NCBI RefSeq assembly: GCF_045863935.1
Contig: NZ_BTVP01000001.1
Location: 166,336 to 230,335, forward strand
Length of the DNA: 64,000 bases
Direction: 5' to 3'
Source: Parvibaculum sp045863935
GTDB taxonomy: Bacteria; Pseudomonadota; Alphaproteobacteria; Parvibaculales; Parvibaculaceae
The position numbers were made by a program, and so were the translations under genes. The notes under the pieces were generated by a model that saw only the letters and a list, made by a program, of their open reading frames with translations, searched no databases and was not told where the DNA came from. How positions within the stretch are numbered: the stretch's first letter is position 1; every line of letters starts with the position of its first letter. Positions 39,494 through 47,850 of this stretch are shown piece by piece.

Positions 39494-40102
39494 ATGCAGG
39501 ACGACAGGAAGGAAGTTCCGGCCGAGCCGAAGCCGCAGGAAACTGGTGCGGCGGACGATGTGACATTTTCGCGCCGCGTGCCAACGGGAGACAGCCTTCC
39601 GCGCGATATCTGCGATCGCTGCGGCTTCATTCATTATGTAAACCCCAAAATCGTTGTGGGTTCCGTCGTTACCCATGAGGGAAAGTTCCTTCTATGCCGC
39701 CGCTCCATCGAGCCGCGCCGGGGCTACTGGACGCTGCCCGCGGGCTTCATGGAACAGGGAGAAACGACGGAAGAGGGCGCACGCCGGGAAGCGCGGGAAG
39801 AGGCCAATGCCGACATCGTGCTGCGCGATGTTCTGGCGATCTACAACATTCCCCGCATCGCCCAGGTCCAGATCATGTATCGGGCTTCGCTCCGGACACC
39901 GCATTTTTCACCGGGCGAGGAAAGCCTCGAAGTCGATCTTTTCGGCTGGGACGACATCCCGTGGAACGAACTTGCCTTTCCGAGTGTTTATTGGGCACTG
40001 ACGCAATTCCGTTCGGTGATGGACAGGGACGCCATCGCGCCTTTCACGAATCCGGAAGGCGAAAACGGAAATCTTTTCCCGCGTCCACCTTCCGCAGGCT
40101 GA
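39494..40102 (+). CDS. NUDIX hydrolase with N-terminal CxxC zinc-ribbon-like motif
   Basis: 202 residues. The NUDIX box is complete: GFMEQGETTEEGARREAREEANADI. Upstream, ICDRCGFIHYVNPKIVVGSVV resembles the NudC-type zinc ribbon, but only one CxxC pair is visible. The first 38 residues are hydrophilic and likely disordered. Members hydrolyse nucleoside diphosphate derivatives such as ADP-ribose or NAD(H); the substrate is unknown here. It stands alone, 73 bases before the MFS gene. Confidence 0.92.
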   Translation: MQDDRKEVPAEPKPQETGAADDVTFSRRVPTGDSLPRDICDRCGFIHYVNPKIVVGSVVTHEGKFLLCRRSIEPRRGYWTLPAGFMEQGETTEEGARREAREEANADIVLRDVLAIYNIPRIAQVQIMYRASLRTPHFSPGEESLEVDLFGWDDIPWNELAFPSVYWALTQFRSVMDRDAIAPFTNPEGENGNLFPRPPSAG

Positions 40103-40175
40103 GCGCAATCCTTCACTGGAAAAACGAAGAGTTTCCCTCCATTGTTTCCCGATTGTCGATTCCGGGGAGGGGCAG

Positions 40176-41831
40176 ATGGCAAATGCGGCGGGTGCGACGC
40201 ACCGCATGACGGCGGAGGAGCGGCGGGTCATTTTTGCCTCGTCGCTTGGCACTGTTTTCGAGTGGTACGATTTCTACCTCTATGGATCGCTCGCTGCGAT
40301 CATCTCGGTGCAGTTCTTCTCCGGTGTGAACCCGACCGCCGCCTTCATCTTCGCACTGCTTGCTTTTGCCGCCGGCTTTGCCGTGCGTCCCTTCGGCGCC
40401 ATCGTCTTTGGACGGCTCGGCGATCTCGTCGGCCGCAAATACACCTTCCTCATCACCATCCTGATTATGGGTCTTTCGACCTTCATCGTCGGATTGCTGC
40501 CGAACTATGCCGCCATCGGCTTTGCGGCGCCTGCGATCCTCATCGTGCTGCGCCTCGCGCAAGGCCTTGCGCTTGGCGGCGAATATGGTGGCGCGGCGAT
40601 CTATGTCGCCGAACATGCGCCGCATACGAAGCGCGGCGCCTATACGGCGTGGATCCAGACCACGGCGACGCTCGGGCTCTTTCTCTCGCTCCTCGTCATC
40701 CTTGGCTGCCGGCTGTCGATGGACAAGGAGAGCTTCGATGCCTGGGGCTGGCGCATCCCGTTTCTGCTTTCGATCTTCCTGCTCGGCATTTCCGTCTGGA
40801 TCAGGCTGAAGCTCAACGAGTCGCCGCTGTTCCAGAAAATGAAAGAAGAGGGAACGCTGTCGAAGGCGCCGCTGACCGAGAGCTTCGCGCGGTGGGGCAA
40901 CCTCAAGATCGTCATCATCGCGCTGATCGGTCTGACGGCGGGTCAGGCGGTCGTCTGGTACACGGGCCAATTCTACGCGCTCTTCTTCCTGACGCAGGTG
41001 CTGAAAGTGGAAGGGCAGACGGCGAACATCCTGATCGGCGCGGCGCTGCTTCTCGGCGTGCCCTTCTTCGTGATCTTCGGCGCGCTTTCGGACCGGATTG
41101 GCCGCAAGCCGATCATTCTCGCGGGCTGCCTGCTCGCGGTGCTCACCTATTTTCCGCTCTTCTCCGCGCTCACGCATTTCGCCAATCCGGCGCTTGAGCA
41201 GGCGCGCGAGCGTTCGCCCGTCATCGTCATTGCCGACAATGACAGCTGCTCCTTCCAGTTCAATCCGGTGGGCACCGCCGCCTTCACCACGCCCTGCGAC
41301 GTTGCGAAAAGCGCGCTCGCAAAACGCGGCATTCCTTACGGCAATGCCGCGCTTCCAGACGGTGAAGAGGCGCGCGTCGCGGTCGGCGAAACGGCCATTC
41401 CCTCTTTCGATGCGGGCATGGATGCGGACGGGTCGCGGCGCGCGGCTTTCGAGGCGGCGCTGACGCAGGCACTCGCGGATGCGGGTTATCCCGCCGCCGC
41501 CGCTCCCGACGCCATCAATTATCCGATGGTCGTCGCGATCCTCTTCATCCTCGTGCTCTATGTGACGATGGTCTATGGGCCGATCGCGGCGATGCTTGTC
41601 GAACTCTTCCCGACGCGCATCCGCTACACCTCGATGTCGCTTCCCTATCACATCGGCAATGGCTGGTTCGGCGGCTTCCTGCCGACCGTCTCATTCGCCA
41701 TTGTCGCGGCGACGGGCGACATCTATTCCGGGCTCTGGTACCCGGTCATCATCGCGGCCATGACCTTCGTCGTCGGGCTCATCTTCGTGCCCGAGACGAA
41801 AGACCGCGAGCTTCACCCGGAAGGAAGCTGA
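40176..41831 (+). CDS. MFS transporter, metabolite:H+ symporter family
   Basis: 551 residues. The N-terminal signature FASSLGTVFEWYDFYLYGSLAAIIS, the loop GRLGDLVGRKYTF and FGALSDRIGRKPIIL place it in the MHS family (ShiA/ProP/KgtP relatives). Helix 9 is followed by a hydrophilic insert of about 110 residues (roughly 335-445) with two cysteines (NDSC.. and TTPCD), expected in the periplasm. The last helices resume at YPMVVAILFILVLYVTMVYG. The insert makes it longer than typical 430-residue members. Substrate unknown; an organic acid is likely. It converges with yciB. Confidence 0.88.
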   Translation: MANAAGATHRMTAEERRVIFASSLGTVFEWYDFYLYGSLAAIISVQFFSGVNPTAAFIFALLAFAAGFAVRPFGAIVFGRLGDLVGRKYTFLITILIMGLSTFIVGLLPNYAAIGFAAPAILIVLRLAQGLALGGEYGGAAIYVAEHAPHTKRGAYTAWIQTTATLGLFLSLLVILGCRLSMDKESFDAWGWRIPFLLSIFLLGISVWIRLKLNESPLFQKMKEEGTLSKAPLTESFARWGNLKIVIIALIGLTAGQAVVWYTGQFYALFFLTQVLKVEGQTANILIGAALLLGVPFFVIFGALSDRIGRKPIILAGCLLAVLTYFPLFSALTHFANPALEQARERSPVIVIADNDSCSFQFNPVGTAAFTTPCDVAKSALAKRGIPYGNAALPDGEEARVAVGETAIPSFDAGMDADGSRRAAFEAALTQALADAGYPAAAAPDAINYPMVVAILFILVLYVTMVYGPIAAMLVELFPTRIRYTSMSLPYHIGNGWFGGFLPTVSFAIVAATGDIYSGLWYPVIIAAMTFVVGLIFVPETKDRELHPEGS

Positions 41832-41832
41832 C

Positions 41833-42462
41833 TTATTCGGCGGCTTCCGTTTCGTTCTTCGGTGCGTGTTTCGTGAGCACGGGGATCTGCGCGATGCCGA
41901 AGATCATGGTCAGCGGCATGATGCCGAAGAGCTTGAAGCTCACCCAGAAGTCGGTGGAGAAATTGCGCCATACGACTTCGTTGACGACGCCGAGAAAAAC
42001 GAAGAACAGGCCCCAGCGCACCGTCAGCACCATCCAGCCCTTGTCGGTCAGGTTGAAGGCGCCGTCGAAGAGCTGCTTCATGACCGGCTTGCCCATCGCG
42101 GCCGCGCCGAGCAAGGCGGCGGCGAAAAGCGCGTTCACGATGGTCGGCTTCACCTTGATGAACTGGTCGTCCTGGAGCCAGATGGTGAGGGCGCCGAAGA
42201 CCATCACGAAAATGCCGGTGACGAGCGGCATGGTCGGGATCTTCCGGAACTTCGCATAGGAGTAGGCGAGCGAGATCGCGGTCGCGGCCATGAAGCCGCC
42301 GGTTGCGTAGAAGATGTTCTGCGCCGGCTCGTTGCCGAAGAGGCTGTTGGCCTTCGAATTCAACAGGAAAAAGACGACGAGAGGCCCGAGTTCGATCGCC
42401 ATGCGGACCCATTGCGAGTTCGTCATGCCGCCATGCGTCGTGTCGGCCTTGCTGTCGCTCAT
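41833..42462 (-). CDS. yciB: Intracellular septation protein A (YciB/IspZ)
   Basis: 209-residue inner-membrane protein with five or six helices. ELGPLVVFFLLNSKAN, KPTIVNALFAAALLGAAAMGKPVMKQLF and VRWGLFFVFLGVVNEVVWRNFSTDFWVSFKLFG are characteristic blocks. It is involved in cell envelope integrity and septation. Last gene of the dapF-mtaB-ftsY-yciB series. Confidence 0.94.
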   Translation of the reverse strand: MSDSKADTTHGGMTNSQWVRMAIELGPLVVFFLLNSKANSLFGNEPAQNIFYATGGFMAATAISLAYSYAKFRKIPTMPLVTGIFVMVFGALTIWLQDDQFIKVKPTIVNALFAAALLGAAAMGKPVMKQLFDGAFNLTDKGWMVLTVRWGLFFVFLGVVNEVVWRNFSTDFWVSFKLFGIMPLTMIFGIAQIPVLTKHAPKNETEAAE

Positions 42463-42526
42463 GATCTCTCCGGTTCCAAGTCTATTCAGTTACGCATGGG
42501 GCGGTGGCGTGGATCAACCCCCGGGT

Positions 42527-43480
42527 TTACTTCGCACCCGTGATCGCGCGCGCATAGGCGTCGGCGTTGAAAGTCTGCAAATCGTCGATCCCCTCGCCCA
42601 CGCCGATCAGATGCACAGGCAGGCCGAATTTCTTCGCGATCGCGACCAGAATGCCCCCACGCGCCGTGCCGTCGAGCTTCGTCATCACGAGGCCGGTGAT
42701 GCCCGCGACCTGCCCGAAAATCTCGACCTGGTTCACCGCGTTCTGGCCCGTCGTCGCATCGAGCACGAGCAGCGTCGCATGCGGCGTTTCGGGGTCGAGC
42801 TTGCGGATCACGCGGATCACCTTTTCGAGCTCGGCCATGAGGTCGGCCTTGTTCTGCAGGCGGCCAGCCGTGTCGATCATCAGCACGTCGGTGCCTTCTT
42901 CCCTCGCGCGGGCGAGCGCCTCATAGGCAAGACCCGCCGCGTCGCCGCCGATCTTCGTCGCGCAGACAGGCGCGCCGATCCGCTCGCCCCAGACTTTCAG
43001 CTGTTCGACGGCGGCAGCGCGGAACGTGTCGCCGGCGGCGAGCATGACGCTCTTTCCTTCCGCCTTCAGCTTCGCGCCGATCTTGCCGATGGTCGTCGTC
43101 TTGCCGGCGCCGTTGACGCCGGTCATCAGGATCACGAAGGGCTTCTTCGTCGCGTCGATGACGAGCGGCTTTTCGACGGGTTTCAGAACGGCCGCGATTT
43201 CCCCGGCGAGAATTTCGCGGATCTCTTCGGGGCTCACTTCCTTGTTGTAGCGATCCTTGCCCACAGCTTCGGTTACGGAAGCGGCCGCATCGAGCCCGAG
43301 GTCCGCTGAGATCAGCAGTTCCTCCAGTTCTTCCAGCGTCGCGGCATCGAGCTTCTTCTTCGTGAAGATGCCGGTGATGCCGTCCGACAGGGTCTTTGTC
43401 GAGCGGGTCAGCCCTTCCTTCATGCGGCGGAAGAGCGATTTCTTCTCAACCGTCTCGCCGTTCGTCTCGCTCTCGCTCAC
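42527..43480 (-). CDS. ftsY: Signal recognition particle receptor FtsY
   Basis: 317 residues. The NG domain has GVNGAGKTTTIGKIGAKLK (P-loop), DTFRAAAVEQL, VLMIDTAGRL, TKLDGTARGG and GVGEGIDDLQTF. It docks Ffh-bound ribosomes at the Sec translocon. The N-terminal acidic A domain is very short, as in many alphaproteobacteria. Start is GTG at 43480, overlapping the mtaB stop. Its partner ffh is also in this window at 47851. Confidence 0.96.
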   Translation of the reverse strand: MSESETNGETVEKKSLFRRMKEGLTRSTKTLSDGITGIFTKKKLDAATLEELEELLISADLGLDAAASVTEAVGKDRYNKEVSPEEIREILAGEIAAVLKPVEKPLVIDATKKPFVILMTGVNGAGKTTTIGKIGAKLKAEGKSVMLAAGDTFRAAAVEQLKVWGERIGAPVCATKIGGDAAGLAYEALARAREEGTDVLMIDTAGRLQNKADLMAELEKVIRVIRKLDPETPHATLLVLDATTGQNAVNQVEIFGQVAGITGLVMTKLDGTARGGILVAIAKKFGLPVHLIGVGEGIDDLQTFNADAYARAITGAK

Positions 43481-44739
43481 GCCGCCCTCAAACCTTCGAA
43501 ACTCTGACCGTCATGCGCGGCAAGACGCAGCGCGAGGATGTCGCCTGCGCGCGCTTCCTCCGCCACGCGCACCGGCGTGAATTGATGCGTGCGCCCGAGC
43601 GTCGCCGTCTCCATGAGCACGGGCCGCGTCGCGCCGAGCCCTTCTTCGAGATGCGCGAGCACGCGCGAGCGGCCTTTCGCGCGTAGCCTTTCGGCGCGCG
43701 CCTTGCCCACGTCGCGGGCGACCTGCGGCATCTTCGCGGCGGGGGTGCCGGGGCGGGGCGAGAAGGGGAAGACATGCAGCCAGGTCAGCCCGCATTCGTC
43801 GACGAGGCGCATCGTGTTCTCGAACATCTCGTCCGTCTCGGTCGGGAAGCCCGCAATGAAATCCGCACCGAAAACGATGTCGGGGCGCAGTCGCCGCGCT
43901 TCCTCGCAGAAGCGGATCGAATCGTCACGCAGATGGCGGCGCTTCATCCGCTTCAGGATCATGTCGTCGCCCGATTGCAGCGAAAGATGGAGATGCGGCA
44001 TCAGCCGCTCTTCATCGGCGATGAGGCGCATCAGGTCGCCGTCCGCTTCGATGCTGTCGATGGACGAAAGCCGCAGGCGTTCGAGTTCCGGCACGAGCTT
44101 CAAAATGCGCCGCGCGAGATTGCCGAGGCTCGGGCTTCCCGGCAGGTCGCTTCCATAGGAGGTCATGTCGACGCCCGTCAGCACCACTTCGCGGTAGCCG
44201 TTTTCGACGAGGGTGCGCACCTGCGCCACGACCTCGCCCGCGGGCACGCTGCGCGACGGCCCGCGGCCATAGGGAATGATGCAGAAGGTGCAGCGGTGGT
44301 CGCAGCCGTTCTGCACCTGCACGAAGGCGCGCGCGCGGCCCTCAAGTCCCTGCACCAGATGCCCCGCCGTTTCCGTGACCGACATGATGTCGTTCACGCG
44401 CACCTTCTCGTTCGCATGGAGGGCGAGGGCGGGCTGCCAGCTTGCGGCCTGCATCTTTTCGTCATTGCCGATCACGAGATCGACTTCGGGCATGGCGGCG
44501 AATTCGTCCGGGTTCACCTGCGCCGCGCAGCCCGTCACGATGATGCGCGCCTCTGGGTTCTCGCGGCGCGCCTTGCGGATCGCCTGCCGGGCCTGGCGTT
44601 CGGCTTCCGCCGTCACCGCGCAGGTATTGAAGACGATGGCGCCATCGAGGCCCGCCGCATCGGCATGGCCGCGCATGACCTCGGATTCATAGGCGTTGAG
44701 GCGGCAACCGAAAGTGACGATTTCGGTGCCCTTGTTCAT
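43477..44739 (-). CDS. mtaB: tRNA t6A37 methylthiotransferase MtaB
   Basis: 420 residues. UPF0004 N-terminal domain (TFGCRLNAYESEVM, CAVTAEAERQARQAIRK), radical-SAM cluster GCDHRCTFCIIPYGRG, and C-terminal TRAM-like region. It converts t6A37 to ms2t6A37 in ANN-decoding tRNAs. Its start overlaps the dapF stop by ATGA and its stop overlaps the ftsY start, so three genes are tightly coupled. Confidence 0.95.
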   Translation of the reverse strand: MNKGTEIVTFGCRLNAYESEVMRGHADAAGLDGAIVFNTCAVTAEAERQARQAIRKARRENPEARIIVTGCAAQVNPDEFAAMPEVDLVIGNDEKMQAASWQPALALHANEKVRVNDIMSVTETAGHLVQGLEGRARAFVQVQNGCDHRCTFCIIPYGRGPSRSVPAGEVVAQVRTLVENGYREVVLTGVDMTSYGSDLPGSPSLGNLARRILKLVPELERLRLSSIDSIEADGDLMRLIADEERLMPHLHLSLQSGDDMILKRMKRRHLRDDSIRFCEEARRLRPDIVFGADFIAGFPTETDEMFENTMRLVDECGLTWLHVFPFSPRPGTPAAKMPQVARDVGKARAERLRAKGRSRVLAHLEEGLGATRPVLMETATLGRTHQFTPVRVAEEARAGDILALRLAAHDGQSFEGLRAA

Positions 44740-45605
44740 GCCGCCGCTCCCGAAAGAAGCGCAGGGTCGAGCTCGCCCTCATAGTCGAGCATCACGGGAC
44801 CGGTCATGTAGATGTGATTGTCCGCCTCGCGCCATTCGACGGTGAGGTCGCCGCCGGGCAGGCTCACCGTGATCTCGCGTTCCGTCTTGCGGCGGCGGAT
44901 GGCGGCAACGGTCGCCGCGCAGGCCGCCGTGCCGCAGGCGCGCGTCAGCCCGACGCCGCGTTCCCATGTGCGCAGCTTCAGGTGTGTCGGCGAGAGCACT
45001 TGCGCGACCGAGATGTTCGCGCGCTCGGGAAAGAGCGGGTGATGTTCGAGCATGGGGCCCGAGCGTTCGAGGTCGATCGCGTCCGCGTCCTCGACGAAGA
45101 AGACCGCATGCGGATTGCCGACATTGACGACACCCGGCGAATGCATGATCGGGTTTCCGAGCGGCCCGATTTCGAGTTCGATGCCGCGCGTGTCCTGGAA
45201 TTCTTCGGAGAGCGGGATCTCGTCCCATCTGAGGCGCGGGGCGCCCATGTCGACCGTGATGTTGCCGCCATCGGCGCGGGTCGCCACCGTGTCGCCGCCC
45301 AGCGTCTCGATGACGACGGCGTCCTTGCCCGTTTCGTCCAGGATGAGCTTGCCGATGCAGCGGGCCGCGTTGCCGCAGGCCTCAACCGTGCCGCCATCCT
45401 GGTTGCGGATGCCCATGAAGGCATCGCCGCCGTGACGCGGTTCCTCGATGGTGATGAGCTGGTCGCAGCCGATGCCTTTTTCCCGGTCGGCGATCGCGCG
45501 CGCGAGCGCATCCGTCAGCGCCAGCGGCTCGCGGCGCAGGTCCAGCACGACAAAATCGTTGCCGAGCCCGTTCATCTTCAGAAAATGGTGCGTCATGCCG
45601 GTCAT
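44736..45605 (-). CDS. dapF: Diaminopimelate epimerase
   Basis: 289 residues, normal length. Converts LL- to meso-diaminopimelate for lysine and peptidoglycan. The two active-site cysteines are in VEACGNAARC and TRACGTAACAA. MNGLGNDFVVLDLR is the typical start. AGGAG lies upstream of the ATG at 45605. First gene of the coupled dapF-mtaB-ftsY set. Confidence 0.96.
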   Translation of the reverse strand: MTGMTHHFLKMNGLGNDFVVLDLRREPLALTDALARAIADREKGIGCDQLITIEEPRHGGDAFMGIRNQDGGTVEACGNAARCIGKLILDETGKDAVVIETLGGDTVATRADGGNITVDMGAPRLRWDEIPLSEEFQDTRGIELEIGPLGNPIMHSPGVVNVGNPHAVFFVEDADAIDLERSGPMLEHHPLFPERANISVAQVLSPTHLKLRTWERGVGLTRACGTAACAATVAAIRRRKTEREITVSLPGGDLTVEWREADNHIYMTGPVMLDYEGELDPALLSGAAA

Positions 45606-45690
45606 GATGCGCTCCTATATGGCCCTTTTTGGCCGCTTGTGCCAGTAGTGGGCGAGCCAAATGGAAAGCCGGACCGGAAAGGGAGGTTCC

Positions 45691-46512
45691 ATGCTCTGGA
45701 TCATCGGGGCGCTCGCGCTGGCGGTGCTTGCCGTCCTCGCCGTCTGGTACCGCTTCCACCGCCTCTTCGAGGACAAGGTGGCGCGGCATGTCCGCTCGCT
45801 GGCGGGCGAGCTGGGCGCGCAGCGAATTCTAGCCGTTTTCGCCCATCCGGACGACGAGCAGCTCATCAACGGGCTCCTCACCTCGGCCAAGGCGGGTGGG
45901 GCCTGGCTCGGCATGGTGACGGCCACGAAGGGCGATGCGGGCAGGCAGTCCCCGGTCGTCTGCCGGCAGAGCGAGCTTGGCGTCATCCGTCATGCGGAAG
46001 TGCTGAAAAACGGCTTTGCGCTCGGCATCGACGAGCAGGAGGTCTGGGATTATCCCGATGGCGGCCTGCCCGAACAGCCGCTCGATGAACTCGTCGCCCG
46101 CGTAGTCAGCGCCATGACGCGCTACAAGCCCGATCTCGTCGTCGCCTTCTGGCCCGCGAGCGGCGCCACCGGCCACAAGGACCATATGCGCATCGGGCTC
46201 GCGGCCGAACAGGCGATCGCGCAGCTTCGTGCCGCGGCGGAGGGCTATCGCGGCCCTCGCTTTGTTGCCTATCCGCTGATCCCCCGGAACTCCCTGCTGA
46301 CGCTTGGCGGGAAGACCGGGCGCTTCATCGCGGAGAACCAGCCGTTGCCCACCCATTCGACGCCGGGCAACGCGGCCTCCAAAGTGCGAGGCTGGAAAAT
46401 TCACGCGGCGCAGGCGAATTTCGTCTCCCGCGCCTACAAGATGCCGACGCGCCTCCTCTATCTCATCTGGGACAAGGAGTTCTATGCGGTGCGGGAAATG
46501 GGAAAAGCCTGA
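45691..46512 (+). CDS. PIG-L family deacetylase
   Basis: 273 residues. An N-terminal helix (IIGALALAVLAVLAVWY) anchors a LmbE/PIG-L domain with zinc motif AHPDDEQL and later GHKDHMRIG. Blocks ATKGDAG and WDYPDGGLPEQP also fit. PIG-L enzymes deacetylate N-acetylglucosaminyl groups on small molecules or lipids; the substrate is not evident. GGAGGT precedes ATG 45691. Its stop overlaps the next ATG (TGATG). Confidence 0.9.
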   Translation: MLWIIGALALAVLAVLAVWYRFHRLFEDKVARHVRSLAGELGAQRILAVFAHPDDEQLINGLLTSAKAGGAWLGMVTATKGDAGRQSPVVCRQSELGVIRHAEVLKNGFALGIDEQEVWDYPDGGLPEQPLDELVARVVSAMTRYKPDLVVAFWPASGATGHKDHMRIGLAAEQAIAQLRAAAEGYRGPRFVAYPLIPRNSLLTLGGKTGRFIAENQPLPTHSTPGNAASKVRGWKIHAAQANFVSRAYKMPTRLLYLIWDKEFYAVREMGKA

Positions 46513-47000
46513 TGGAAAGTCTCCTGCCGCTCGCGGCTGAAGTCGCGGACCTGCTGAAGAAAAGGGGCGAGACGCTGGCCCTGTCGGAAAGCTCCATGGG
46601 CGGGCTCGTGTCCGCCGCACTGGTCGCCCAGCCTGGCGCCTCTGCCTTCTATCTCGGCAGCACCGTCATCTATACGCGGGGCGCCGCCAAGGCGCTCTAC
46701 GATCTCCAGGGTCCGCCCGCGCCGGATGTGAAGCCGCTGACGGAACCTTACGTGGCGGCGATGGCCGAAGTGGTGCGGGAGAAGTTCGGGGCGACATGGG
46801 CGCTTGCCGAAATGGGCGCGTCCGGGCCTTCCGGTTCGCCTTACGGGCCGGGGCCCGGCACGGCGGTGGTCGGGCTTGCGGGGCCTCACCCGGCTTCGAT
46901 CACGGTCAGCACGGGCTCGGCGGAACGCGCCGCCAATATGCGGGCCTTCGGGGTGGCGGCGCTCGAATTGCTGAAAGAGCGGCTTACCAGAGCCTTGTGA
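46512..47000 (+). CDS. CinA C-terminal domain protein (nicotinamide-nucleotide amidase-like)
   Basis: 162 residues. LALSESSMGGLVSAALVAQPGASAFYLGSTVIYT is the CinA-C/PncC start with its serine, and GASGPSGSPYGPGPGTAVVGLAGP is the second conserved block. PncC hydrolyses nicotinamide mononucleotide in the pyridine cycle. The usual ...SIAGPGGG is altered to ASGPSGS, so it is a divergent member. It overlaps the PIG-L gene and, convergently, the last 17 bases of vapC. Confidence 0.85.
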   Translation: MESLLPLAAEVADLLKKRGETLALSESSMGGLVSAALVAQPGASAFYLGSTVIYTRGAAKALYDLQGPPAPDVKPLTEPYVAAMAEVVREKFGATWALAEMGASGPSGSPYGPGPGTAVVGLAGPHPASITVSTGSAERAANMRAFGVAALELLKERLTRAL

Positions 47001-47370
47001 CGCCATAGGTGTCGAACCGCGTTTCGTTCGAGACGAGCGTCAGCTCTTCGCAGAGCGCCTGCGCGATCAGCATGCGGTCGAAAGGATCCTTGTGGTGCCC
47101 GTCCAGCGCGCCTGCCATCTGGCCATGGACGACCGATACCGGAAGCTCGACAAATCCCTCGGCCTCCATGGCGCCCGGCACATCGGCGATGAAGCCGGCG
47201 ACGACGGGAAGCTTGCCGATCTTGTGCTTGATCGCCATTTCCCACGCCGTGGCAGCGCTCAGGAAGACGTCGTTGTCTTCACGGCCGATTATCTCGCGCG
47301 CAGATGCGGGCAGCGCACGGTCATTTGTCATCCACCAGATGAAGGTGTGCGTATCGAGCAGAAGCCGCAC
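46984..47370 (-). CDS. VapC-like PIN-domain toxin
   Basis: 128 residues. PIN-domain acidic residues are visible in LLLDTHTFIWW (D6), AATAWEMAIK (E43) and DPFDRMLIAQAL (D near 99). The usual TxD near the C-terminus reads SNETRFD, a conservative change. VapC toxins cleave initiator tRNA or rRNA. Start is GTG directly abutting the antitoxin stop codon. The 3' end overlaps the CinA-C gene. Confidence 0.92.
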   Translation of the reverse strand: MRLLLDTHTFIWWMTNDRALPASAREIIGREDNDVFLSAATAWEMAIKHKIGKLPVVAGFIADVPGAMEAEGFVELPVSVVHGQMAGALDGHHKDPFDRMLIAQALCEELTLVSNETRFDTYGVTRLW

Positions 47371-47613
47371 CTATTTTTCGCCCCAGAGTTCGAGGTCCTC
47401 GTCGGACAAGGGCTCGAAAAATTCCGGTCCGATGCTCATCTTGCCGGCCCATCGGCCCGGTTTGCGTTTGGGCTTCGGCGTGGGATCGGCGGCCACGAGC
47501 TTCGCCACCGGCTTGTTGCCGCGCGCGATCACGATCTCCTCTCCCGCTTCCACGCGGGCGAGCAGCTTCGAGAGTTCGGTCTTCGCCTTGTGGATGGTGA
47601 CGGTCTCGGTCAT
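47371..47613 (-). CDS. Phd/VapB-type antitoxin
   Basis: 80 residues. MTETVTIHKAKTELSKLLARVEAGEEIVIARGNKPVAKLVA is the Phd/YefM DNA-binding domain. The C-terminal PEFFEPLSDEDLELWGEK is a toxin-binding tail typical of PIN-partner antitoxins. It immediately precedes vapC on the same strand and is itself preceded by a tandem palindromic repeat, probably its operator. Confidence 0.93.
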   Translation of the reverse strand: MTETVTIHKAKTELSKLLARVEAGEEIVIARGNKPVAKLVAADPTPKPKRKPGRWAGKMSIGPEFFEPLSDEDLELWGEK

Positions 47614-47629
47614 GGGCCTGTTTCCAAGG

Positions 47630-47661
47630 TTAGCTAAGTTAGCTTAGCTAAGTTAGCTAAC
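47630..47661. promoter_or_regulatory. Tandem-repeat operator upstream of vapBC
   Basis: The 14-base unit TTAGCTAAGTTAGC occurs twice in direct tandem (47630-47643, 47644-47657) followed by TAAC, creating several TTAGCTAA palindromes 17-48 bases before the antitoxin start. AT-rich palindromes in this place are usual for conditional repression by toxin-antitoxin complexes. The surrounding DNA is GC-rich, so the block stands out. Confidence 0.75.
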
Positions 47662-47850
47662 TACATGCCCGAGTCAAGTCCATGCCCGCCGATATTGACT
47701 TCCCGGCGCCCGGCCCCTAGGTTCCGCCCACGTTTTCGGGACATTACCTGCGCCCGACCCGCCCGAGGCATCGCGCCCGGGTCAACTTCCGCCGGCGATA
47801 TTCGCTCGCGGAAGCGTTTTTGCTTTGTGTGACAAGGATTTAGCGAACCC

